Source: Trichobilharzia szidati (Eukaryota; Platyhelminthes; Trematoda; Strigeidida; Schistosomatidae). From it: 64,000 nucleotides of DNA. The notes beneath the pieces are model-generated. The model was not told the DNA's origin. It searched no databases and was given only the letters and a program-made list of their open reading frames with translations. Of this stretch, positions 33,430-46,175 are shown in pieces. A program made the translations under genes and the position numbers. The stretch is from the NCBI GenBank assembly GCA_944472155.2, contig OX235271.1:122703329-122767328 (forward strand). The letters are read 5' to 3'. Each line of letters begins with the position of its first letter. The stretch's first letter is position 1.

Positions 33430-35899
33430 AACATGCGCTCTGTCATGCCAAATTATTTTTAACTTAGTTGAATATCGCTTCGTTGTAAATATATGCATAT
33501 ATGTTACATTACCCTTTACTTGTCATTTTGAGGAAATTATACTCCAAGTACACTATGAAACGTATATCCTAGTTATCACAAGTACCCCAATATTCTTATG
33601 TTGTGTATAACAGCAATTTTTTAGAGTAAATTATTAAGTATTAAGAAGACAACTATATCATTCTTCTTGCGTTATCATTTCGTATCAGTTGGCCCTTACA
33701 TGATCACATTAATACTTAGACTTATGTGTTAGTGGACCACATCACTCAGCTACATCGATTGTTTTGTTGTCGTAAAATACCGTAACTTATTACATAAACC
33801 TCTGTCGTGCATATCGCCTGTTTACAGTCTAGCAGAGGAAGCGATTCCTGAAAGGCAATGACATAACCTTATTATACCCAAATTTAGCCATGTGTAAATA
33901 TAACACTTTACTCATATAACGTCTTTTAAAATGGCACCACTTTTCACCTAGACAAACGATACGTATTAATAATGTATGAATGGCATGTAAACTTCTTAGA
34001 AATGCTAAATTCAAGAAATGCACTCATAATATCACAAATGTTCTATCATTCATGCGTATATCCTCTGTTTATACTTCATGAAAGCCCATAAACTAGTTCA
34101 AAGATTGCGAAAGTAACAACCGTAACGTGGAAAATAGAAACAGTAAAATATGTGTAACAAAATGGTTACTGTTAAATAAGTGCCCATAAACAAAGTACCT
34201 CTTAGTTGGAAGGCTGCCTCTGCGCTATTAGATTACTAATCAACCAACTCACATCCCTTTATGGCTGTAAACTTTTGTGAGTAATATGGAATTTTCAAAA
34301 CCCTCATATGCAAAACACTTATTCATCATTTAGGAAAATATGTTTCATTTACCTAAATTATTTTAGATTTCTCACCTTAAATAACACTTTACAATGAATT
34401 TAACATTCCTGACGCTCATCAACATATCAATTTGGTGACAGCTAGATGTTCGGTCAGAATGCTGAAAACGGTTATTTTTCTCCTATAGTACACGTTTTAT
34501 GATTAAAATATGGTATTAATAATGCATTTCATTCAGGAAAACTCATAGAAACAACGTAAACAACCCAAACACACCATCACGATAATCAGCTGATGTGCGC
34601 CGCCACAAACTGCCAAGGATAGACGCTGTCGGGTTTTGAATTCACCTCGCTTCTGTGTCGCTCGCCTTTCATTCGCTAGAACAGTGGCGGTTAGTGGGAT
34701 TGTTGATTTCTCATACGTAGGTACTATCTTGTATGCTTTGGTATGGTCCTGTCATGAATGGTTCGTAAAGAGCTCCGATGAATACATATGTAAAATGTAA
34801 CTGTCATAATAATGTTACGTCGTTTTTACACGGTTACAAGACCTGTTTCATTGTACACCCTGGTGAGCCTGTTTGGCCGTTTTGGTGGTTATCAGTGACC
34901 ACGATCCCGTGGTTCCCTATGCATTTCTTGAGTTGTGGTTAACCGTACGATAATTTCTCCATTTACACTACTCAGACACGCAGTTCAATATTATGTGTTT
35001 CTTTTGAATTAACTGTGACGACTTGTAACAATAATGCGTACCAATTAACGAAGCCTTTTTTCTAAAACTTCATCGCAGGTAACCCGCGCGGGTGAAAGTA
35101 GCACAGGTGGCATGCTTACTAGCCGTTAATATCATAAATGCGTGATTTTCTTGATATTTTTCGCATCACTAATGTGTTCAACATCCTAAAAGAAGTGTAA
35201 ACTATGACGAGTGAGTTTATTGAATACTTAAGTCATATATGATCATGCGTGTTAATGATGTACATGCCTAATTTATGGAAATGAATCGTTATCATCACTT
35301 GTTGATGATGAATTTAATTTGTATCGCTTTTAAAAAATGTGGAGTAGTAATGAGATTTCTCAGTTATTTATGTTCAGTGGGAAGCTGATTTGGTAGCATT
35401 CGGGCTGTCCTAATCCAAGTTTAACTATAAAGCGTAACCCGAAAAGATTGTCTTTAAAATTATTAACAATCGCCCTATAAGAAATATGGAGTTCTCACAA
35501 TATTATAGTAAAGGCATCCTAAACTGCTTTCGACTCTCTTTTTGAATATGTTGTTATTTACCTTTACTAGTGGTCTTGGGAACATTGGTGGACTCATTAG
35601 CTTGGACCACTTCGTTCAACTTGGTTTTTCTCAGTACCCTCATATACTAACCAGTGTGTTGTTATTAAGCACAATACGGTATACCATGCCAAGACGGAGG
35701 ATCCACCAAATGACTTTGATCAGGTGATCAAGCCACCTATATTGTAAAAATGCACAAATCTGGTTGACATGCGTGAATCGGGTTGCAAGTTTCATTCTGA
35801 TCTTGCATCTTAATACCACTTGGATATTGATTCATAAGAAGGCCCGGAACTTACCAATGTGGGGGAGGAATAAATTTTTGAGAGCCAGTGGCGGACACA
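33430..35899. other. Intergenic, nothing recognised
   Basis: 2.5 kb with no supported gene. A short GC-richer patch lies at 34590-34660 and at 35080-35110. Neither matches anything I know. Confidence 0.5.
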
Positions 35900-37745
35900 T
35901 ATTTGCTGTTTCTCACTTGCTAAACCATTCATCTTTGCAGATGATCTTAAAGTAGCTTACACATTCCACTGTGATGACTTAGGATACTTTCAGAAAGCTG
36001 TTCAAGAAGAACTAGATAGAGTAACTGCATGGTCCTCCACATAGAACCTAAAATTCAACCTTAAAAAATGCGGTTGGATCTGTTTCGGTGCACCCTCAAT
36101 AAATATCAAACTGGTACTTGAATCTCTTGACTTGCCTAAACTCCAAAGTGTTGTTGACCTAGGACTCAGGTACTCTAGTGACCTGACATTTTCTGAGCAA
36201 GTGGCTACACAGACGCGTAAATCGAGGATGCTCTTAGGATGCATACTCAGGAATTTCCACAACTACGAAGCGAAACTTATATTATATAAAACATGTGTCA
36301 GACCACTACTAGAATATTGTCCATTTATTCCCAGCAGCACTCGCGTAAGTGACAAACTTAAAATAGAAAGTGTCCAACGATACTTCACGTCCAAACTACT
36401 AGGATTTGACTGCGAAAAGGACTACACATCAAGGTGTATAACTCTAGGTATCGACCCACTCTGGATGAGACGACTGAGCATTAACCTAACATTCTTCTTT
36501 AAAGTTTTGCATAAAATATCATTCTCAGACAGTAAGGAGATACAGTTCTCACCGGAAGGCTACTACAACCTTCATAACCAAACGTGCACAGTATCTAGGA
36601 AAAACTGTAAAACAGCACTCCGTGCAAACTTCTTCATTGTCATGTACTCTAAGACATGGAACAGTTTACCCCTAGAAATAGGGACCTGTCACTCTATTAT
36701 AACCTTCAAACACCAGCTATATAAAATGTTTCATCCCAATGACTATGCCAATCAGACCGCACCACTTATTTCTAAAACGCATGAGCTATTAGAACACTAT
36801 AACGCCTAGACTCATTACTAAATATTATGACACTAAATAAACTCTAAGACTTCGCAAAATTACATGAAAAAACAACTAGAATATAGGAAATGTTTACTAT
36901 ACAATGATATATATTTATTAACATTTACATGTATAAAATAATAATGTTCTTTTCATGCTCACACACTTTCTCTTCCTGTGTTCTGTTGCTGAGCGTAATC
37001 TTCTATATATCTCCTAGTCGAGGTCGAACAACCCTACACTTAAAATGAAATGAAGCTGGACTTCTGACCATTTAAGTAAATTCAAACTCAAATTCCATGA
37101 ACGATCCGATGCAACCACTTGAAAACGCTGGCCAACATTCTGTACAAGGAGTATTCTTGATCTGATATAAAGAAACAACTGGTTTTCAAACAGTTTTCAA
37201 TGTATTACTCAACTTACGCTCACAGTCTGCCATGCTGACGCAAATGGCGCTAATGGATAGTTCTAGAATCGACCTCGGCCCCATTTGATGCAGTAAAACA
37301 ATCTAACATGAACTTATCTAATTTTCGTATCAAAGATCAAATTTCTTTCCTATTATGAAACTACGATTAGACCGCTAAAAAAAGTAAATACATCACTGAC
37401 CTCAAAATAATACATCAATTAACTTTAAGTCAACGATGCTGTTCACAACAAAGTTATATAGGAGAATTGACTTCAAGCTTTATTTTTTCCAGATATTTGT
37501 ATTACATTCATCTGATGTCTGGGTTTTTTGTTAATGCGAAGACAATATTTCTATATCTCTTTATGTGTTACACAGACAGACTATTTTGCAGACTGTTCCG
37601 ACTGACTCTAATGTCAGAAAAAATAAACAAACTGTAAATTCAACATACATCGAAACACGTGTAATTTATATAATAACTTATCCATGCCTGTACAACTGGT
37701 ATGTTCCTGCATACACAGGAATAAATATATATTACTCCCTATTAG
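35900..37745 (+). mobile_element. CR1-like LINE 3' part, forward copy
   Basis: It opens just before the RT catalytic box (FADDLKVAY at 35934-35960), continues HCDDLGYFQKAVQEELDRVT and, after one stop at 36044, runs open from 36132 to the natural end HELLEHYNA at 36809. C-terminal marks: LILYKTCVRPLLEYCPFI, KIESVQRYFTSKLLGFDC, MYSKTWNSLPLEIGTC. It is followed by about 930 bp shared with the reverse copy at 40300-42540, probably its 3' region. The two copies are about 97 percent alike over the coding part I compared. Confidence 0.85.
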
Positions 37746-40299
37746 AGTCTCAGTGGTACATCTAGCTGCAATAGGGAACCCAGTACACATGAAGAGGTAT
37801 ATATTTTCGTCTTACAACAGTGACAGCGGAAAAATGGAGACAGACGTGAAAGGATATCAGACTAATTAGCATTACAAACTAGTGGCCATACGTCACTGAT
37901 CACTATCTACCAGCTTGACATCCATCTTCACAACTCACTGTTTATTACTGATGACTTAGAAGTTTCACTAATGATAATAATAAAATATCCTCATTTGTTT
38001 GCATATAAGGGATTTTGGTTTACGAGGATCAATATTTTGAGTTACGTGTACACGGAGTGAGTACATTTACAATTCTGTAATTATGCTAGATCAATTTACC
38101 TAGGTAGATTCAATGAAAACGATAAAATAATAATCATAATAATAGTATATTCTCATTATTTTTTACATGAGGGACGCCAGTTTACAGGCATCATCAATTC
38201 GATAAATTACACATACGATTAGTAAGTATAGTTAGTAATGATAATATAATAGGGTACATATTTATTCATACAAATATAGGACACACAAGTTGTATAGGAA
38301 TGGATAAGAATTATTTAAGTTACATATTTAAATTACATGGATTACGGTTTAATAACATGGTTGTTGTCATTTTATCTTTAGTTTGTGGGGAAAATCGGAT
38401 AACTGGTGATTCAATGGAACACACCAACAAATATAGAGATACTGACTTCGCATTAACAAAAAAACCCAAGTATGCGTTTGATGGATTACATATACTTGGG
38501 AAAATAAATAAAGCTTGAAGTCAATTCCCTCATAAAACAATAAAATGCGTCTTACAATAATATATTCCCACTTTATGCACTTGAGGGGCTCCAGTTGACA
38601 GGCATCATCAATATCATAATAATGCACACATGGAGTAAACATGTTTAAAATTTTTCACTAACACAAAATATATATACAAGGGAAGATAATGAAATATTGA
38701 CCGTAAGTACACTCTGCATAAGTTAAAACAGTTTATATGGCATACTAGGCGTCGTCATTGTTTAAGTCTGATCGAAATGCATGTACTATTTGGAGGTTGA
38801 CATAAAACTGGTAGATACGTCAGATTATTCACGAGGTGAAGAAAATGTCTTGCATAACGTTAAGGATAAAATTTTCTTCGACATTACTACTGGTAGCCGT
38901 GGCGTTATTTTTTGGGTTGAGGTTGCTAGACTCTCGCTCAGATTTCCCACCTTTGTCAGCTTACCGACGGCTAGGAAACAAGTCAAAATAAGTCAGAATT
39001 TGTTGAAAAGAAACCTGAAATTCTCACGTTGCTGGTAAGCATTCTGTCACCAAACCACCGACGCACTGGAGCAGCTCCTGCACCTTTTCCATGGGACTTA
39101 ATATATACCAACGCCCAGAATTATTAGATTAAATCAAACCGACTTAATGTTAGCTAATACAACGTTCAATCCATTTGCTGATGCTTCAGTTACTATAAGT
39201 TTGGTTTTAGATGTTTATATCCGGATAAGCTCGAACACCATTTTCGTCTCCTTGCTTTGCTGTAGACAGGTACATATTCTGATTCCTTGGTCCAGCCATA
39301 CTAATCAGGCAAATCGCAAAATCTCTTCCATGAATAACTCGTGGCTTGAACTCCATTCTAAAATGCTACCCACGAAGGCAGTTTTCAAAATAACGGCAAC
39401 GTCTGATTCCTATCTTTTACTCAAAATTTGAGTACGGATGGATAAAGTAATTGAGCATGCGAAGTATAGTAAGGCATTTATAGTGTGGGTGACTAATGCA
39501 AACATCAATGAAATGAAAAGTATCAAGAAACTTAGCTGGTGGTGGAGATCATTCTGTGTTCAACATTTTAGAGTCTGAAGTCTGTTTCACTGACAGATAG
39601 AAATGGATGCGTTGAGTTTGAAGGAAACCTGGTTTCTCTGACATATGGCTATTATTTCATGGCCTCTACCAGGTAGTTTGCATTCATTGAGATCGCTTGG
39701 TGAAGATGTCTCTGAAAAATGACACAGTGGTTGAGTCAATCGAGGTTTCCCAATGCACTGTTTAGAACGTACTGCATAACTACCTCAATTCGACTGCCCA
39801 ATTCAAAATCAGCAATATGGCTTTCACGATTAAGGTTAGTAGCTAACACCCACCAGTTTTCATGCGTATGGACTTATGAAGACCCAACCTATTTGTCTCC
39901 AGGTTTCATAAATGAGTATGTAAACCAACAACTATGTTGAATTCCTCGTTCATGAACAGTGTAAGTTTAACTCTACAACTGAATGTTGACCATTCCTCAA
40001 ATTCAGGTGGCATTAAAAATCTCGGAACAACATTTTAGAAACTTGGTTGATCAGTAAGTCATCAACCAACCGCCTGCCTTTTAAAACCGTTTACATTTAA
40101 ATCGAGGTGGTTATTATATACACAAAATAGTATTCTGAGTCCAGGATGATTGTCTTCTGGCTACAGTGAACTTTCCCGATGCCATTGTTGACAGCTTTTT
40201 ATCAGACAGTCTTGTGCTCTATGATCTATGAGTTCCCGTTGCATTGTAACTGTTCGAAATTTCAGGCCTATTTCTTGTTCTGGGTTTACTTGCTTAGAA
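37746..40299. other. Spacer between the two facing LINE copies
   Basis: 2.55 kb. It holds short repeat pieces at 38130-38310 and 38420-38620 (listed separately). Nothing else was recognised. Confidence 0.5.
38130..38620. repeat. Cluster of LINE-tail repeat pieces
   Basis: Three pieces. 38130-38205 reads AATAATAGTATATTCTCA and ATGAGGGACGCCAGTTTACA, matching the minus strand of 45785-45860 and the plus strand of 38550-38610. 38245-38310 matches the minus strand of 37684-37735 (ACTGGTATGTTCCTGCATAC type). 38410-38540 matches 40360-40490 and the minus strand of 37440-37580 (ACTTGGGAAAATAAATAAAG, GCTTGAAGTCAATTC). They are likely remnants of LINE 3' regions. Confidence 0.6.
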
Positions 40300-42540
40300 T
40301 TTATATATTTTTTTTTATGCAGGAGCATACCAATTGTACAATTTTGTTCAATACACAAATAGTTGTCTGTGTAACACATAAAGAGATATAGAAATATTGT
40401 CTTCGCATTAACAAACACCCAGACATCAGATTGATGTAATACAAATATCTGGGAAAAATAAAGCTTGAAGTCAATTCTCCTATATAACTTTGTTGTGAAC
40501 AGCATCGTTGACTTAAAGTTAATTGATGTATTATTTTGAGGTCAGTGATGTATTTACTTTTTTTAGCGGTCTAATCGTAGTTTCATAATAGGAAAGAAAT
40601 TTGATCTTTGATACGAAAATTAGATAAGTTCATGTTAGATTGTTTTACTGCATCAAATGGGGCCGAGGTCGATTCTAGAACTATCCATTAGCGCCATTTG
40701 CGTCAGCATGGCAGACTGTGAGCGTAAGTTGAGTAATACATTGAAAACTGTTTGAAAACCAGTTGTTTCTTTATATCAGATCAAGAATACTCCTTGTACA
40801 GAATGTTGGCCAGCGTTTTCAAGTGGTTGCATCGGATCGTTCATGGAATTTGAGTTTGAATTTACTTAAATGGTCAGAAGTCCAGCTTCATTTCATTTTA
40901 AGTGTAGGGTTGTTCGACCTCGACTAGGAGGTATAGAAGATACGCTCAGCAGGGAGATAAAGTATGTAAATATGGAAAGAACATTATTATTTTATGTACA
41001 TATAAATGTTTATAAATGTATATCATTGTATAGTAAACATTTCCTATATTCTAGTTGTTTTTTCATGTAATTTTGCGAAGTCTTAGAGTTTATTTAGTGT
41101 CATAATATTTAGTAATGAGTCTAGGCGTTATAGTGTTCTAATAGCTCATGCGTTTTAGAAATAAGTGGTGCGGTCTGTTGGCATAGTCATTGGGATGAAA
41201 TTTATATAGCTGTGTTTGAAGGTTATAATAGAGTGACAGGCCTATTTCTAGGGTAAACTGTTCCATGTCTTAGAGTACATGACAATGAAGAAGTTTGCAC
41301 GGAGTGCTGTTTTACAGTTTCCTAGATACTGTGCAGTTGTTAGAGTATGTAATTATCCAGTGGTCGATACTAGAGTTATACACCTTGATGTGTAGTCCTT
41401 TTCGCAGTCAAATCCTAGTAGTTTGGACGTGAAGTATCGTTGGACACTTTCTATTTTAAGTTTGTCACTTACGCGAGTGCTGCTGAGAATAAATGGACAA
41501 TATTCTAGTTGTGGTCTGACACAAGTTTTATATAATAATAGTTTCGCCTCGTAGTTGTGGAAATTCCTGAGTATGCATCCTAAGAGCATCCTCGATTTAC
41601 GTGTCTGTGTAGCCACTTGCTCAGAAAATGTCAAGTCACTAGAGTACCTGAGTCCTAGGTCAACAACACTTTGGAGTTTAGGCAAGTCAAGAGATTCAAG
41701 TACCAGTTTGATATTTATTGAGGGTGCACCGAAACAGATCCAACCGCATTTTTTAAGGTTGAATTTTAGGTTCCATGTGGAGGACCATGCGGTTACTCTA
41801 TCTAGTTCTTCTTGAACAGCTTTCTGAAAGTATCCTAAGTCATCACAGTGATTCAAATATGACTAGGTTAGAGTTACAGAACCCAGTCTAACTACTTGGG
41901 ACCTATTGTTAAGGAATGATTCAATTCATCCTAATAATGGGTTACTTATTCCTAAGGAGTTATATTTATTGAATTGGAGATGTGAAGTAGATGACTAGTA
42001 CTATTGTTTGTTCGGCTGTAGTTATATAGTTAAAGAAGTCAAGGTGACATGTCATGCATGATCTGGATTTTAGGAATCCATGTTGGTTTGGACTTAGAAT
42101 ATTGCAGCTGAGCATATGTTTGAGGATATCATCTTTAACTATTCGTTCAATGATTCTAGATACTATGGGTGTAATATTGATTGGCCTATAGTTGTTGACT
42201 TCAGTTTTTGATCCGGATTTGTGTTTAGGTACTATAAATGTCGTTTTCCATTTATCTGGATAGGTTTGGCTTTCTAGGGACATTGTAAAAATCTTAAGTA
42301 ATAAAACGGAAATGTCAGAACCATCGTGTTTATAATGATATGATGGTATACGTCAAACCGGCACTACTAGAGCTTTAAGATTATTCTTCTTGTTTTGTAA
42401 GAAGCTACTAGAAGTTTCCTTTAGTTCCTGCGGATTCATTACCTGGAAATTATTAGCACTCTGGATTCTCTCTTTATAGTCCTCATTTCTGTTTCTTTGG
42501 AAAACCATTGTTTGGTACATATCTTCTGGTTCTCATCTTG
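40300..42540 (-). mobile_element. CR1-like LINE, reverse copy with deletions
   Basis: Same family as 35900-37745, opposite direction. On the minus strand it starts with the linker before the RT (QWFSKETEMRTIKRES), then YPDKWKTTFIVPKHKSGSKT, NNYRPINITPIVSRIIERIV, PNQHGFLKSRSCMTCHLDFF, SLGISNPLLG, then HCDDLGYFQKAVQEELDRVT and KTCVRPQLEYCPFI. Three pieces are missing: the DFSKAFD region near 41970, everything between the SLGIS region and just past the FADD box near 41870, and about 110 bp near 41345. A defective copy. Its 3' region (41100-40300) mirrors 36810-37745. Confidence 0.83.
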
Positions 42541-42759
42541 ATGACCCTCTATAAAGCCTAGGCCAAGGTAATTACAAGGCGGTTTGAACGCAGTCACGAC
42601 AGTAAGTGTCGATAACGAAATGCTTCATGCCTCAACACGCGGAACGTTAGAAATTAGTGACATTTTTGCACACGTTTTCGCTGATATTCATTTATTGCCC
42701 ACTGATATGTAATCACAATAATTGTGGCCCAAATTTCTCAAAAACGTGTTCGTTAAAAC

Positions 42760-45640
42760 ACAGCCGTCTTGGATAGCGGCTCGAACTTGGTTATAAATGC
42801 ATTACTGACCTGTAATACAGTATCAGCAACTAGCTCACAAAATGTCTCGAGGGCAGTTATCTTTGCTGTAATACAAGTGAAAGATGTTCTGTTAGAGAAC
42901 CCTGAGTTGTGTAAATTAAATTACCCTGTGAAAGATATCCAGAGGCAATTAAATGAACTTCAAAATATTAGGTCAGTTTGATGGCATGATAGTGCCAATC
43001 TCAAATATCACGGATGCCGTTCCAATATTGACCAGGTTAAGTCTTTACTGGATGTAACTCAGAACAAGCTTGCGGATTTAGACACAATGGTCTGTCTTTT
43101 AAAAAACACCCCAAAATTTCTCCGGGCAACTTAAATAAATCAGAAAATCTCGTTGACTGCTTGGCTTCCGAAGTGATGAAGCGCATAGCTCCATCTCGTC
43201 AGGCTGTAGTTTACAATATCACAGACTCATTGCCTCTATATACTATAAAAACAAAATGCTAAATTGTTGCGGCATGGCCAGTGTGCCGTGCGAATTCAAA
43301 CGACTTCGTAAAAAGTCGACCCAGTCTAACTGTCCCATCATTTTTAGGTTCTGTAATCCTCCTGATGCTAGTAAGTTTACTAAATTTTACAAAATTTTAA
43401 GCTCAGGACAAAACACTATGTCAACGCAGAATAATCCGCAGTATTAATTTGGTCACCTCCTTTGACCTAAACCTACCGAAGTGGACCATGTGCCGCAACA
43501 GTCACCTAGTATTGTCAGCAGCATTCAGCGAACTAAACAACAACTATGCCTACCAATGGAAATAGGAATTGATTTAGATATCAGTATCCCTGTAAATAAA
43601 GATTCACTGAAAGGCATAAATAGCCACTACTGCTTCAAGTTGTCCTAGGAAATGTTCATGTAAACGGAGTAACCTCACTACGGATTTGATCAAATGATGG
43701 GAGAACACTTTGTATTCAATAGGCCTGCAGAGAGTAATCGTGTCAACAAACCCACACTTGATACGAAGAGACCCTTTCAAAACACGTATATGGGAGGCAG
43801 CTTTCTGCGTACTCTGCCTTGTAAAAACTTAGGTTCCAAAAACTCTAAAGTCCAGCAACCGGAGCACCTACCCCCATATTCTTCTGGTTATGAAAGCAAC
43901 AGCAAGACACATACTGTTGATATAAGACTAAAACTTGTGCACTGTGGTAGAGTGTAATATCAAGGTCTTGATATGATTATGAGCAATAAGTTGTGCTCGA
44001 AACGTCATCAGTTAACATTACTGTATAACACCGTGAGACTTTATCAAAACAAAATTTACCCATAATGGAAAGACACATACTGATATGCTGAATTACAGAC
44101 TGATGGGTGCTGTTTAATCCACAACCCAGTCACGTCCACTACTACCTGTGCGTCCAGGAACACACAGCAAAATTTTTAGGTGTCCGGAATCACTGGTACG
44201 ACCCATTGCATTTAGGAACACATAGTCACTCTTTAAACCCTATGTATGGACACCCAGTCCGACCCCCTTATCATTCATAAAATCTCCCGGCGCCGACGCA
44301 CAAATAGAATTAGGCCATGGTGATATTTTAAGCCAGTTCGTAATCTCCCGTTACTTATTAATGCTCATTCCTTAATCAACAAGATATCTGAACTAAGGTC
44401 ATTATTATTAATCGCCAAACCTACTGTAGCTCTGATAATTCAATCATGACGCTCATCCTCTATACTTGATGTGCATAAAGGTGAAGATGATTACACTGTA
44501 CACCGTGCAATCAGAGATTGCAAGCATGTTTGAGGATGTCTCACATTTATAAATAACTCATTCGTTGTCAGTAAGGTGGAAGATGAAATACTGAATAAGG
44601 TACCTGATTCACTCTGGGTCGTCTTGCATGGAGATAAGTACAAATCTCTCATGGGCTGTGTTTATAAAGCACCATGCTCAACCAAATAAACTGATGCATT
44701 ATTAACTAAATCGTTGACACACGCCTCCTCGTTTAGTACTAATTACAAAATAACAGCAGGAGACTTCAATCTTCCAGATGCCAACTGGTTAACTTGTTCC
44801 GACCCCCAAAGTTACAATGAATTACTTGCTGCTATCGATTGTTTCGGATGGAAGCAACACGTCCAGATACCTACCCGTGGTGACATGTTGGACCTTGTGT
44901 TTCCCTATGACATAATTCCAGCCTCCACCCATATTGGTGACAGGTTTTCCAGTAGTGACCACGGAATGGTTCTCTGCTCTCTGCTTTCCTCACCACTAAA
45001 CACAGAAACAAACAAGATTCAGGGAGCATGATATGCCGTAGTTATAAACATACAGACTATGGAGTAGTCCAAGAACTCGTATGACTATTCACCACTGACT
45101 CCCTGGAGGCTGAAGTGTCCCTATTTTACAGGAATGTTACTCCTTGTCTAGATACTGTTCTCCTAAGAAGATAGTAAGATTAAGTAGGCGCCAAGCTAAA
45201 TACATTCCAAGAACATGCCACAGTAAGTTAGGGAAGTTGTTGAAACAGTACTATTCCACCAGGGATATATCACTACTTCAATCAATCCACAAGTTACTGG
45301 AGTCTATCAAACGCCTACGCTCCCAAAATGACCTCGAAAAAGGGTTAAGCGAAGTTGACAGTAACTCCAAAGTATACGACCTCACAACACTCCTTGAAAA
45401 ACGAATGCGGTCGAAGAGGGACATCCCCTACTTACTTCAAGACAAAGTAATCCACAACAAGTCTGCCACCATCTGCGAACTTTTCAGTGAGTGGTTCACG
45501 GACTTCTGTAGCGAGTCACTGGCAGTTAATATTGCCAATAACAATATTGCCATTATTATCGGTGAACTTACTAATGTTTTACAAAGCAATTTTATCATAT
45601 TATGAATGGCCTACCATACATGTCCCCAGTAACGCAACCT
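42760..45640 (+). mobile_element. CR1-like LINE 5' part: ORF1 and endonuclease, decayed
   Basis: ORF1 remnants: FAVIQVKDVLLENPELCKLN (42865), then NITDSLPLYTIKTKLL with CGMASVPCEFKRLRKKSTQS and CPIIFRFCNPPDASKFTKFY (43215-43400). Endonuclease: LLINAHSLINKISELRSLLL (44350), VLHGDKYKSLMGCVYKAP, ITAGDFNLPDANWL (44753), DMLDLVFPYDIIP, FSSSDHGMVL (44950). An endonuclease-RT linker is open from 45144 to 45605. The RT is absent. Stops are frequent in ORF1, few from 44700 on. A 153-bp insertion lies at 43917-44069. Confidence 0.78.
43917..44069 (+). mobile_element. Short insertion related to a Penelope-like tail
   Basis: A 153-bp block flanked by a perfect 13-bp direct repeat AAGACACATACTG (43904-43916 and 44070-44082). 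It contains GATATGATTATGAGCAATAA, GTGCTCGAAACGTCATC and a tail close to AAAATTTACCCATAATGGA, the same parts that end the Penelope-like copies at 8990 and 60875. It is either a severely truncated Penelope-like copy or a small non-autonomous relative. Confidence 0.75.
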
Positions 45641-46175
45641 TCAAATATAACGCGCATTTTGGTTAATTTTCTTCATTGGAGATGCTTCGTATTATACTGT
45701 GCACACTGTTTCCACCTGTGCAAAGTGACACTATAGATATTATTCTATAACCTTTTCTATGTGTATCTTGTGTAAATGAATAAATGTAATTATGCTTACT
45801 CCTCGTATATGTTAACTGGGGTCCCTCAAGTACAAAAACTGAGAATATACTATTATTATATGCCTAAGTTCATGGTTCATGAGTGTAATGAAAATTGTTT
45901 TTTTAGGAACCAATCGATTTAGAAACGAATAGACCTTAAATTAATGAAGTTTGAGTCACTGTTTATGCAATAACAGATTTGGTAATTTTGATAGCATTAT
46001 TAGAAGACGGAGATTATCTGAAAAATGTGATGTATTAGCGCTATACATTTCGAACAATCTGATCACACATTTACTTGTCAAGTCAATATATATGGAAAAG
46101 TTAAATTAAACAAGGTGACAAAAAAAGAATTAAGAATAATTAACACAAACGTTTGGTAATCCAATCAAATAAGGA
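45641..46175. other. Intergenic with one repeat piece
   Basis: It holds a LINE-tail piece on the minus strand at 45785-45860. The rest is AT-rich sequence without a recognised feature. Confidence 0.5.

Noticed and set aside
35969..41850. A single large palindromic host gene or amplified locus
   Set aside because: The arms are two copies of a LINE with different 5' ends, so two insertions explain them.
44714..45605. Two open frames as host genes
   Set aside because: They carry LINE endonuclease motifs (GDFNLPDANW, SSSDHG) and the endonuclease-RT linker.
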